Both the position numbers and the translations under genes were made by a program. Source: Salegentibacter mishustinae (GTDB taxonomy: Bacteria > Bacteroidota > Bacteroidia > Flavobacteriales > Flavobacteriaceae). Taken from it: DNA of 64,000 nt. Of this stretch, positions 1 to 7,972 are shown piece by piece. The stretch spans positions 2,790,001 to 2,854,000 of the forward strand of contig NZ_LLKN01000002.1 in NCBI RefSeq assembly GCF_002900095.1, read 5' to 3'. Numbering within the stretch: the stretch's first letter is position 1; the number at the start of each line of letters is the position of its first letter. Under the pieces are notes generated by a model. It was not told the origin of the DNA. It did no database searches and saw only the letters and a list, made by a program, of their open reading frames with translations.

Positions 1-332
1 CTGAATAGAATAATAAAACTATTAAAAGCAGTTAGCGAAACAGAAAGCGCCACCCTGCCTCTAAGCATTTTGGTTACCAGGTTTGAGGCGGTTCCGCCGG
101 GACAGGCGGCAAGCAACATAATTCCAATTTTATACACGGTTTCTATTGGCCAGAAATAAATTAGCAGGAAAGCTATAATAGGCAACAAGAAAAGCTGGGA
201 AGCAAGACCGGTTATAATTGCGCGAGGATGAGTAAAAACCCTTCTAAAATTACTAAAATTAAGCTCCAGCCCTATCCCAAACATAATTAAGGCAATAGAC
301 AGAGGCATAAAAATATTGGCAAATTGCTGCAT
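1..332 (-). CDS. Bile acid:sodium symporter family protein (N-terminal part, runs off the left edge)
   Basis: This is the first ~110 residues of an integral membrane transporter; the rest lies outside the window. The translation starts MQQFANIFMPLSIALIMFGI and continues with hydrophobic helices. A motif ACPGGTASN near residue 90 is typical of the BASS (bile acid:sodium symporter) superfamily. Such proteins move organic anions with sodium across the inner membrane; the substrate cannot be read here. It is divergent from galK, with a TAnnTTTG-type box (412-419) placed to drive it. The ATG at 332 is chosen because the membrane-protein sequence begins directly after it. Confidence 0.8.
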   Translation of the reverse strand, partial: MQQFANIFMPLSIALIMFGIGLELNFSNFRRVFTHPRAIITGLASQLFLLPIIAFLLIYFWPIETVYKIGIMLLAACPGGTASNLVTKMLRGRVALSVSLTAFNSFIILF

Positions 333-411
333 ATTTCTTCGAAAAAAATCCAAGATAAGATTTTTTAAAGAAAGAGAATTTTAGGCCTGATTTTTTATTC
401 TTTTAATTAGG

Positions 412-419
412 CAAACATA
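412..419 (-). promoter_or_regulatory. Putative -7 box for the symporter gene
   Basis: Read on the minus strand this is TATGTTTG, a match to the Bacteroidetes -7 consensus TAnnTTTG. It lies 80 bp upstream of the symporter start codon. No clear -33 TTTG is seen at the usual distance. Placement and motif only. Confidence 0.4.
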
Positions 420-470
420 GAATTTAGGATCTTTTTTTGAAATTTTAGCGATAGCAAAATATTCATCCTT

Positions 471-488
471 AAACCCCTAAAAGGGTAT
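471..488. promoter_or_regulatory. Palindromic operator, NarL/LuxR-regulator-like
   Basis: The 18-bp site AAACCCCTAAAAGGGTAT is an inverted repeat between the divergent symporter and galK genes. Its reverse complement matches the site at 10001-10018 at 16 of 18 positions. The arrangement of two opposed heptamers with a 2-bp gap resembles sites of NarL/FixJ-type response regulators. The binding protein is unknown. Confidence 0.4.
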
Positions 489-551
489 TCACATGCCACG
501 CTGAATTGTGAGAAAATAGGAAAGAATAATTAACGTAAAATATACATTTAT

Positions 552-559
552 TATCTTTG
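552..559 (+). promoter_or_regulatory. Putative -7 box for galK-galT
   Basis: TATCTTTG fits TAnnTTTG exactly and ends 18 bp before the chosen galK start, implying a very short leader. No -33 TTTG is evident. Confidence 0.4.
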
Positions 560-577
560 AAATTCTTCTAAATAGAA

Positions 578-1744
578 TTGCCTTTGAAAACTGCAGAAAA
601 TAATAGCAAGCTACCTGATGATTTTAAAAGTTTTGAAGCGGAAATTAAAGTAGCTTCTCCTGGAAGAATCAATTTAATTGGCGAGCATACAGATTACAAC
701 AATGGTTTTGTAATACCTGCGGCCATAGACAAAAAAATTTATTTTAGATTCAGGAAGAACAACACTAAAAATTTAGTCCGAATTTACAGCGAAACCTTTG
801 ATGCTTATGTAGAATTTAATCTTCAGAAGATAACTAAAAGTACCAATTCCTGGGAAAACTATTTGTTAGGAGTTATTGATGAAATTCAAAAGCTAGGCAA
901 ACAACTTCAGGGTTTTGATTGTATCTTGAAAAGCGAATTACCTATTGGAGCTGGCATCAGTTCTTCTGCAGCGCTAGAATGCGGTTTTGCAGAAGGCTTA
1001 AATTCATTATTCAATTTAGACCTGGCGCAAATGGAAATCGTAAAACTTTCCCAGCGAGCAGAAAATAATTTTGTTGGCAGCAACTGCGGAATTATGGATC
1101 AGTTTGCTTCTGTAATGAGTAAAAAAGATCATTTCATCAAGCTCGATTGCGAGTCGCTGGAAGCAACGCTTATTCCGGCTAAAATTGAGCATTGCAAATT
1201 ATTGCTTTTAAACACTAATGTTGCTCATAACCTGGCCGATAGCGAATACAACAGCCGGCGGCAGGAATGCGAAAATGTGGTGGCAGTTATTCAGCAAAAA
1301 TATTCAGCAGTAAAATCACTAAGACAGGTCTCTTTTAATATGCTAGAAGAATTCAAAGAAGAAATTGGCGCTATAGGTTTTAAGCGCTGCCAGTATGTAT
1401 TAGAAGAAAATGAACGCGTGCAAGAAACCGAAAAGGCTTTGCGCGATGGAAACCTGCAAACCATTGGAAAGTTGATGTACGCCTCCCATAGAGGCTTGCA
1501 GCACCAGTATGAGGTGAGCTGCCCCGAACTGGATTTCCTCGTAGATTTTTCAGAAGAAAAACCTTTTATTTATGGCTCCAGAATGATGGGCGGTGGTTTT
1601 GGGGGCTGCACCATTAACTTGATAGAAGCCGATGAAATTGATGCTTATTTTGAAGAAGTAAAAAAGGTTTATCAGAAAAAATTCGATATCACACCAACTG
1701 CAATAACAGTGGTTCCCGATGAAGGAACTCAAATTACTCGATAA
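578..1744 (+). CDS. galK: Galactokinase
   Basis: Galactokinase phosphorylates alpha-D-galactose at C1 with ATP in the cytoplasm, the first committed step of the Leloir pathway. The 388-residue protein is close to the usual family length (E. coli about 382). It has the galactokinase signature GRINLIGEHTDYNNG at 29-43, the GHMP-kinase ATP-binding loop LPIGAGISSSAALECG at 121-136, the conserved GIMDQ segment with Asp174 as likely catalytic base, and the third GHMP motif GGGFGGC from 338. No ATG precedes the signature; translation would begin at TTG 578 (or TTG 584). galT follows 76 bp downstream on the same strand, so the two probably form one unit. Confidence 0.95.
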   Translation: MPLKTAENNSKLPDDFKSFEAEIKVASPGRINLIGEHTDYNNGFVIPAAIDKKIYFRFRKNNTKNLVRIYSETFDAYVEFNLQKITKSTNSWENYLLGVIDEIQKLGKQLQGFDCILKSELPIGAGISSSAALECGFAEGLNSLFNLDLAQMEIVKLSQRAENNFVGSNCGIMDQFASVMSKKDHFIKLDCESLEATLIPAKIEHCKLLLLNTNVAHNLADSEYNSRRQECENVVAVIQQKYSAVKSLRQVSFNMLEEFKEEIGAIGFKRCQYVLEENERVQETEKALRDGNLQTIGKLMYASHRGLQHQYEVSCPELDFLVDFSEEKPFIYGSRMMGGGFGGCTINLIEADEIDAYFEEVKKVYQKKFDITPTAITVVPDEGTQITR

Positions 1745-1820
1745 CCGAAAACAAAATATTATCAAAAAAAGCCTCTCAAGCTTGATTTGAGGTAATTTTA
1801 TAAGCTTTAAAATAAATATC

Positions 1821-2861
1821 ATGGATACCGAAATAAACAAACATCCACATAGACGCTATAATATTTTAACCGGGGAATGGATCCTGGTTTCACCTCATCG
1901 CACCAAAAGACCCTGGCAGGGAAAAACCGAAAAGAATAATGTGGAAAAACGGAAAACATATGATCCCTCCTGCTACTTATGTCCAGGAAATTCCAGGGCC
2001 GGAGGAGAAACCAATCCCGATTATAAAAGCGCTTATTCCTTTGAAAATGATTTCCCTTCTCTACTCCCGAAAGCTCCGGTAAAAGATTTTGAAAACGGAC
2101 TTTTAAAAGCAGAAGCTGAAACAGGTATTTGTAAAGTGGTTTGTTTTTCTCCCGATCATTCTCTCACCCTTCCATTAATGGAAGAAAAAGATATTACTGA
2201 AGTTGTAAAACTTTGGAAAAAGGAATACCACGAACTAGGCGGTAAAGAGGATATAAATTATGTGCAGATCTTTGAAAACAAAGGTCAAATAATGGGTTGT
2301 AGCAATCCGCATGCTCACGGGCAGATATGGTCGCAAAAATCTATCCCGACAGAAATTTCAAAGAAATCGAAACATTTTAAAGAATATTGGAACAAAAATA
2401 AAAGCAGTTTGCTGGGCGATTATTTAAAGCAGGAATTAGAACTAAATGAACGCATTTTAGCACAGAATGAGCATTTTGTGGCTTTAATTCCCTATTGGGC
2501 GGTTTGGCCGTATGAAGCCATGATTATTCCGAAAAAACATTATCAGCATATTGGTCAGTTAAATACTGAAGAAGAAAAAGCTTTTGCGGCAATTATAAAA
2601 AAGCTTACCATAAAATACGACAATCTTTTTGAAACCTCTTTTCCCTATTCTTCCGGTATTCATCAAATTCCCACCGATAGCAAAGAGTATCCCGAATGGC
2701 ATTTTCATATGAGTTTTTATCCGCCGCTTTTAAGATCGGCTACAGTTAAGAAATTTATGGTGGGCTACGAAATGTTTGCCGGCCCCCAACGCGACATTAC
2801 CGCAGAACAGGCTGCGAAGAATTTAAATGAACTTTCTGAAATTCATTATTTAAATCATTAA
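1821..2861 (+). CDS. galT: Galactose-1-phosphate uridylyltransferase
   Basis: GalT exchanges galactose-1-phosphate and UDP-glucose to give UDP-galactose and glucose-1-phosphate. The 346-residue protein carries the active-site segment GCSNPHAHGQIWS. His166 in this segment is the expected nucleophile that is uridylylated; the family usually has HPH, and here Ala replaces the middle Pro. Cys51 and Cys54 (CYLCPGN) fit the structural zinc site. It starts at ATG 1821, downstream of galK, with which it is likely co-transcribed. galE is not in the window. Confidence 0.95.
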   Translation: MDTEINKHPHRRYNILTGEWILVSPHRTKRPWQGKTEKNNVEKRKTYDPSCYLCPGNSRAGGETNPDYKSAYSFENDFPSLLPKAPVKDFENGLLKAEAETGICKVVCFSPDHSLTLPLMEEKDITEVVKLWKKEYHELGGKEDINYVQIFENKGQIMGCSNPHAHGQIWSQKSIPTEISKKSKHFKEYWNKNKSSLLGDYLKQELELNERILAQNEHFVALIPYWAVWPYEAMIIPKKHYQHIGQLNTEEEKAFAAIIKKLTIKYDNLFETSFPYSSGIHQIPTDSKEYPEWHFHMSFYPPLLRSATVKKFMVGYEMFAGPQRDITAEQAAKNLNELSEIHYLNH

Positions 2862-3017
2862 AATAGAGGTGTTCCATTCTCTATAATCAAACACCAGTTA
2901 GTTTATTCCAGTTAACATTCTTTCACATTAGACTTTAAGGAATTCCCAAATAACGTTGAATTAACAGCCTAATCTTTAAGCACTTGTTATTTTAGTCACC
3001 AACCAAAAAATAGATTG

Positions 3018-3386
3018 ATGATGAAAAAATGGAATGAATTTTTAGGAAAAACAGGTATTTTGATGCTATTTGTAGCTATTACTAGTTGTGGTCCAGGAAA
3101 TATGGGCGACGGGGACACTCTAAGGCAAGATGCCAATGAAGCTAAGATGGCAATGACTCAAGCTGATGACAATCTACAGGAATTGTTCAATAATTCTGTA
3201 GGATATGCAATCTTCCCTAACGTAGGTAAAGGTGCATACATTATTGGCGGTGCTTCAGGTAACGGTATAGTTTACGAAGATGGTGATATGATCGGTTATG
3301 CAAATCTTAAACAAGTTGACATAGGACTTCAGGCAGGCGGAAAGGCTTACAGGCGGACTTGTGGCAACATTTTAAACACGTGGTAA
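3018..3386 (+). pseudogene. SYLF/YSC84-like lipid-binding lipoprotein, 3'-truncated
   Basis: The N-terminus is a lipoprotein signal with Cys25 after AITS. It is followed by a SYLF-domain start, with NSVGYAIFPNVGKGAYIIGG and a segment ending LKQVDIGLQAGGKAY. In the family the domain continues for roughly another hundred residues. Here it turns at about 3350 into 11 unrelated residues read from the opposite strand of a methyltransferase fragment, then stops. The start is ATG 3018 or 3021 (a TTG at 3015 is also in frame). The gene has lost its 3' half, so the product is probably non-functional. Small direct repeats of CAGGCGGA flank the junction. Confidence 0.75.
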
Positions 3387-3673
3387 CCAGAACCGGCACC
3401 AATATCGGCGATAGTGTCGTCGGGAGCGATATTCATATTTTTAATAAGCCTACTGGTATTTTCTTCCTTTTCACGTTCTGGACGTTCCAGCCAATTTATA
3501 CCCTGGTAACCCATCACGTGAGAAATCTCGCGGCCTTTATAAAATTTTCCAATCCCATCAAAACTTCCTTTTTGAAAGGTATAATTTGAATTGGAATTGT
3601 TGTTTTGTCCCTTACATTGAAAGAAACATAAAACCAAAATTGTAATAAAAATAGCGGAAGTATAATTTTTCAT
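3347..3673 (-). pseudogene. Exported class I SAM methyltransferase, 3'-truncated
   Basis: The protein begins with an exported or lipoprotein-like leader (LVLCFFQC) and reaches the SAM-binding motif I, IADIGAGSGYHVFKMLP. It then ends abruptly at residue 108, where about twice this length would be expected. The truncation coincides with the broken 3' end of the SYLF gene on the other strand, so both were cut by the same deletion. A LytTR-like operator pair lies 215 bp upstream of its start (3888-3921), suggesting the intact gene was under the adjacent two-component system. Confidence 0.7.
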
Positions 3674-3887
3674 GATATTTATTTCAATATCATAAAGTTA
3701 AGGAAATCTGTTCTTAGGAGGAATATTAAAAAAAGATTAGAGAAGTGACCTCTACCATAGCTTCAAATAAATAGCACGACCCTACTCATAATATTTACCT
3801 TGAAAGTAATACCAATTAAGGTGTAGCTGCCACTTGCTCTAATTTAAAGTAAAAGTAGATATTATGTTAAAGCAATGCGTGCTTGTT

Positions 3888-3921
3888 TAGTAAACGTATG
3901 GAATTTTAAAGTTATCGTTTA
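3888..3921 (-). promoter_or_regulatory. LytTR-type direct repeat upstream of the methyltransferase fragment
   Basis: On the plus strand TAGTAAACGTATG (3888-3900) and AAGTTATCGTTTA (3909-3921) start 21 bp apart, as in the clearer sites at 11251 and 11946. On the minus strand a -7-like TACTTTTA (3857-3850) lies 31 bp beyond. The site overlaps the last codon of the kinase gene. Weaker than the other two copies. Confidence 0.5.
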
Positions 3922-6903
3922 AACTTCAAGTTTAATGGAGACAGAAGTGCCTTTGTTTTTAGCAGAAGTTATCTCAACAGCTTCCTTCACATCGTAACCC
4001 AGCAATGCTAATCGCTCTTTTACCAGGGAAACTCCTTTAGATTCGTGAAGTTTATTGGTTGAATTTTCTGAAAATCCAATTCCGTTATCTTCGATTTTGC
4101 ATTGCAAAACCCCTTCTGGAAGCATATTAAAAGAAACTTTTAAGGTTGGATTTATTACACCCGGCGGAAAAGCATGAATAAAAACATTTTCCACAAAAGT
4201 TTGTAAAAGCATAGTAGGAATTTCTACCGCATAAGGATCAATTAAAGGATCTATTTCAAATATCACCTTAATTCGATTATTAAACCTTGTATTTTCAACC
4301 CGAATATAGGATTGCAAATATTCAATTTCCTCACTCAATAAAATAGTGGGTTTGGTGCAATGATCCAGGTTTAACCTGATCAATTTTGAAAAATCTCCTA
4401 AAAATATTGTTGCTTTATCTATATCGCTATCCATAATGTAATATTGGATAGAATTCATCGCATTAAAGATAAAATGCGGATTCATTTGCGCCAGCAATGC
4501 TTCCATTTTGGTTTCTTCAAAACGCTTTTGGATCAAACCTTTTTGGGCTTCAAACTTTCTGGCCTGCCTTATTTGAAATTTATAAAAGCTATAAATTACA
4601 GTAGCTATAATACTTATGATAAGTAAGGCAAACCACCAGGTTTTCCAAAAGGGCGGAAGCACGGTTAAATTCAGCAAGGCCTGAGTATAACTTAAACCTG
4701 TACTTTCATCTAATACTTTTACCTCTAACTCGTAATTATTTGTTGGTAGGGAAGGAAGGAAAATTTCCGGACTGGAAAATGAAAGGCTCCAGGGTTCACC
4801 CTCATTTAAACGGTATTGATATTTTAATTTATTCGGATATGGATGCGCGTTTGTGCTAAATTTAAGTAATAGTGTATTTTCATTGTACTTCAATTTGAGC
4901 TTATCTCTTTCGGGAGATGATCCTAAAGAAAATTTATTGTTATTGATAAATATTTCTTTCAGTTCTATTTGATCTACCAGCGTAGTTGAATCTTTTACGG
5001 CATCAAGATCTATGTTATAATACCCATTGTGGCTTCCTATAGATAGGATGTTTTGATTTACTTGGGCACTCAATAAAGGTTGCTCCAGGCCCTGTTCTTT
5101 ATCTAAAAAAATATATCGCCCGTTTTTGTAAAGTGTCAACCCTTTTTCTGTTCCAATAACTAAAGTTTCCTTGTAATTCTTTAAAAAAGAAATAGAGTTT
5201 CCCTGGATTTTCGCCCTTGGAATTTTCTTATGAATTTTGAATGATTCATCGTCATTAACGATAAACACGTCACCAAACTCATTTGAAATGGCGAGATCAT
5301 TTCCTAAAACCGTAATATGCTTTAACTTTTTTTCGGCCCAGATTCCATTTTCCAGATACGATTTAAAACGATTATTCTCCCAGGCATACAGACCAGAGAA
5401 AACAGACAAAAAATAAGTTTTACCACCCCTCTGCAAACTACCTACCACCATAGTAGGGGTTTGTGAGTTGTCCTTTTCAAAGTGGGTATACTTAAGAAGA
5501 TCCAGGTTGCTATACACTCTAACGCCACCGTAAGGATTGGTTTCTATAAGATTCCCAGTTTTCGTAAAATTAATCTCTTCTGAATGCAATGGTAAATACC
5601 GATTCAATTCCCCGGATTCTTTTATGGCAAACACTCCAATGTTAGTATTTACCCAAAAGTTATTTTTAGAAACTTTTAAATCATAAAAATCGATATCTGC
5701 GGCCTTAGTAGAGTAATCCAATTCGTAGAAATCATCTTGATGCTTAGGCAAAGGCAAGTTGGTATTTCTCACAAATTGTTCTTGCCAATTTTTAAGCTGT
5801 GATAACGTAATCTTTTGCTCATTTCCAGCTCTTTTTAAAACGATACCATTGTTGAATAATACTGCGGAAGTTTTTTCTGTTCTCGCGAATCCAATAATAT
5901 TCTTACCCGGTAGTTCGTGAATCTTAATCTGGGGATTTAAAGCGATTTCAAATAATCCGGCATCCCGGGTTCCAGCATATAATTTTTCAAATTTCGAGTC
6001 ATATGCCAGGGATATTACTTCCTGGCTGGCTATATTAAATTCGGAAGCCCTGGATATTAATCGCTCCTCTACCAGTTCATAAATTCCTCCGTTAGTATCG
6101 TATATGCCCCAGGCCGCAGCAAAAATTTTATGATCATCGGTTTTCGCATAATCCCAAATAATGGAAGTTCCGCGTTTTTCTAAAGGAATAGAATCCTTTT
6201 CTCTCACGTAATCGGGAAGATGACTTTTCGTAAAAAAACCTTTATTACTGCTGTAAATACTATCATTATCTGGGAAGGTGGAATAAATGTATTTATGATC
6301 ATTTACTTCCACCAAAGCGGTCTGCCCCTCCTCATTTAGAATCTTGAAGATCCCGGATCGATAAGTGACCACGTAGATTTGATTTTGATATTCAAAAAAA
6401 TCCTGAACCCTGAAAAGTTCTTTCCCAGAAGGAGTCTTTAAAGAATTTACTTTGAAAGTATTTACATCTATCAGAGAAACCCCATCACTGGTTCCCACAT
6501 ACATATAATTACCGGAAGTAAAGAGTTTGGTTATTTGGTTATGAACCAATCCGTCCTTTTCTGAAAGGATTTTGAATTTATAGCCATCATAAATACTAAC
6601 CCCTTCACCGTAGCTACCAAACCATAATTTGCCGTTATTGTCTTCTGCAATAGCCCAACAGCTGTTTTGAGCTAAACCATCCTCTTCAAAGAAATATTGA
6701 AATTCGTCATTTTCCTTTTTAATTACACCATTTTCAGTACCAATCCATAGACTATTGTTGCTGTCAACCAATATGGATCTAACCGAGTTATTTGGTAAAT
6801 CTCTAGCTGCAGTATAATTTTTAGTGGGATAATTTTGAGAGAAGGCGAAATTAAACCATAAAAATAATAAGAAGAATAGTTTAATGGTTTTGTAGAATGG
6901 CAT
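3919..6903 (-). CDS. Two-component sensor: periplasmic beta-propeller plus LytS-type histidine kinase
   Basis: This 994-residue inner-membrane sensor pairs with the regulator just upstream. Order: signal peptide (1-22), two-component-regulator propeller repeats across about 30-640 (for example SLWIGTENGV and GKLWFGSYGEG), a Y_Y_Y-type Ig domain (about 665-745), one membrane span (about 751-772), and a LytS-type kinase core. The core motif NPHFIFNAMNSI carries the phosphoacceptor His near 807, and DNGIGFS of the ATPase domain is near 936. This architecture resembles Bacteroidetes polysaccharide or stress sensors, but lacks a fused regulator. Its start overlaps the end of the regulator gene by 23 bp, implying translational coupling. 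The ligand is unknown. Confidence 0.9.
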   Translation of the reverse strand: MPFYKTIKLFFLLFLWFNFAFSQNYPTKNYTAARDLPNNSVRSILVDSNNSLWIGTENGVIKKENDEFQYFFEEDGLAQNSCWAIAEDNNGKLWFGSYGEGVSIYDGYKFKILSEKDGLVHNQITKLFTSGNYMYVGTSDGVSLIDVNTFKVNSLKTPSGKELFRVQDFFEYQNQIYVVTYRSGIFKILNEEGQTALVEVNDHKYIYSTFPDNDSIYSSNKGFFTKSHLPDYVREKDSIPLEKRGTSIIWDYAKTDDHKIFAAAWGIYDTNGGIYELVEERLISRASEFNIASQEVISLAYDSKFEKLYAGTRDAGLFEIALNPQIKIHELPGKNIIGFARTEKTSAVLFNNGIVLKRAGNEQKITLSQLKNWQEQFVRNTNLPLPKHQDDFYELDYSTKAADIDFYDLKVSKNNFWVNTNIGVFAIKESGELNRYLPLHSEEINFTKTGNLIETNPYGGVRVYSNLDLLKYTHFEKDNSQTPTMVVGSLQRGGKTYFLSVFSGLYAWENNRFKSYLENGIWAEKKLKHITVLGNDLAISNEFGDVFIVNDDESFKIHKKIPRAKIQGNSISFLKNYKETLVIGTEKGLTLYKNGRYIFLDKEQGLEQPLLSAQVNQNILSIGSHNGYYNIDLDAVKDSTTLVDQIELKEIFINNNKFSLGSSPERDKLKLKYNENTLLLKFSTNAHPYPNKLKYQYRLNEGEPWSLSFSSPEIFLPSLPTNNYELEVKVLDESTGLSYTQALLNLTVLPPFWKTWWFALLIISIIATVIYSFYKFQIRQARKFEAQKGLIQKRFEETKMEALLAQMNPHFIFNAMNSIQYYIMDSDIDKATIFLGDFSKLIRLNLDHCTKPTILLSEEIEYLQSYIRVENTRFNNRIKVIFEIDPLIDPYAVEIPTMLLQTFVENVFIHAFPPGVINPTLKVSFNMLPEGVLQCKIEDNGIGFSENSTNKLHESKGVSLVKERLALLGYDVKEAVEITSAKNKGTSVSIKLEV

Positions 6904-7633
6904 TGATAAACTCTTCTTCTTTTCGAAACGAAACAGGAAGTTTCTCTCCGTTGGTTAATTCAATTTCCTTATTTGCCTTATGGTATCTAACTACGTAATT
7001 TAAATTGATGACGTAGCTTTTATGAATTCTTTTAAAAGTAGTGGCCGGAAGTATTTCTTCAATAAACTTTAAGGTCTTTGAAGCTGTTTTTGTAGCACCA
7101 TCGATTTTTTTAATGCTACAGTAATTACTTTCAGCCTTGCAATATAAAATTTGATTGGTATGTATAAGTTCAAACCCTTCAAGGGTAGGAAAAGCAATTT
7201 TACTTACGTTCTGGTCATTTACATTTAAATTCTCTAATAGTAAAGACAACTTTCTTTGAGCAAAATTCTTTTCATTTTTCTTTTCAAACTTTTTTACGGC
7301 TTCGGCTAAATCTAAATAACTAATTGGTTTCAATAAATAATCCAGCGCGCTACGCTTAATTGCTTTAATGCCAAATTTATCGTGTGCCGTGGTGAAAATA
7401 ACTTCAAAATTTATCACCTCAAAATGCTTAAAAAGTTCAAAACCATTCTTTTCTGGCATTTGGATATCCAAAAAAACGAGATCTGGTTCATATTTTTTAA
7501 TGGCCTGCACACCTTCATCTACTGAAATACATTTTTCAACAATATTAAATTTATTTGGAAAATACCTGTCTAGTGTTTTCTCCAGTAAACTTTGCGCATT
7601 GATTTCGTCATCAATAATTATTGCCTTTATCAT
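6881..7633 (-). CDS. LytTR-family response regulator
   Basis: Receiver domain (1-120) with acidic pocket Asp8/Asp9, phosphoacceptor Asp56 (VFLDIQMP) and Lys102 (LKPIS), then a LytTR DNA-binding domain from about 145 to 248 with HKSYVINL and the terminal PVSFRK segment. LytTR proteins bind direct repeats spaced about 21 bp. Such repeats occur at 3888, 11251 and 11946, making those the best candidate targets. The gene is first in an operon with the kinase. No obvious 21-bp repeat is seen in its own upstream region (7634-7860), so autoregulation is not apparent. Confidence 0.92.
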   Translation of the reverse strand: MIKAIIIDDEINAQSLLEKTLDRYFPNKFNIVEKCISVDEGVQAIKKYEPDLVFLDIQMPEKNGFELFKHFEVINFEVIFTTAHDKFGIKAIKRSALDYLLKPISYLDLAEAVKKFEKKNEKNFAQRKLSLLLENLNVNDQNVSKIAFPTLEGFELIHTNQILYCKAESNYCSIKKIDGATKTASKTLKFIEEILPATTFKRIHKSYVINLNYVVRYHKANKEIELTNGEKLPVSFRKEEEFINAILQNH

Positions 7634-7862
7634 AAACCAAAATTACAATTAAATTATGAGTTGTTTAGAAGCTGTATTAGACGACAAAAGAACAATTATA
7701 TATGTTATTTAACCAGTTATAATCATCCTTTAGATTATTCTTTATATAGATTTATTTTTCGAAGTCACTAGATTAGGAAAAATCGAAGATTTCCAGAAAT
7801 TTATCATTAACCTTGAGATTAAAGCTCATTAGAATGAAGAAGATATTCTAAAAGTTCAGCAA

Positions 7863-7930
7863 TAAAAAAAGGCTTCACATCTCTGTGAAGCCTTGTCTTT
7901 GCTAGTAGCGGGTAAATTTGAAATATCGAA
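7863..7930 (-). repeat. Terminator plus tRNA-3'-end-like repeat, copy 1
   Basis: In minus orientation this follows the 657-residue lipoprotein gene. A 28-bp sequence (7903-7930) is identical to 10083-10110 and ends CCCGCTACTA like the tRNA-Met 3' end at 37654. A hairpin follows (GGCTTCACA/TGTGAAGCC, 7871-7892) with a T-run. The hairpin is nearly the same as the one beside the tRNA fragment at 37621-37642. It probably acts as terminator for the gene at 7973. The remaining bases of 7634-7972 hold nothing recognisable. Confidence 0.65.
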
Positions 7931-7972
7931 TCGTTTCTCAAAGGATATTGCAGAAATTGCTAACCTTCACCT

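Noticed and set aside
3919-7633. Kinase/regulator pair as a polysaccharide-utilisation hybrid two-component system
   Set aside because: Kinase and regulator are separate proteins, the output domain is LytTR rather than AraC, and no polysaccharide-utilisation genes adjoin.
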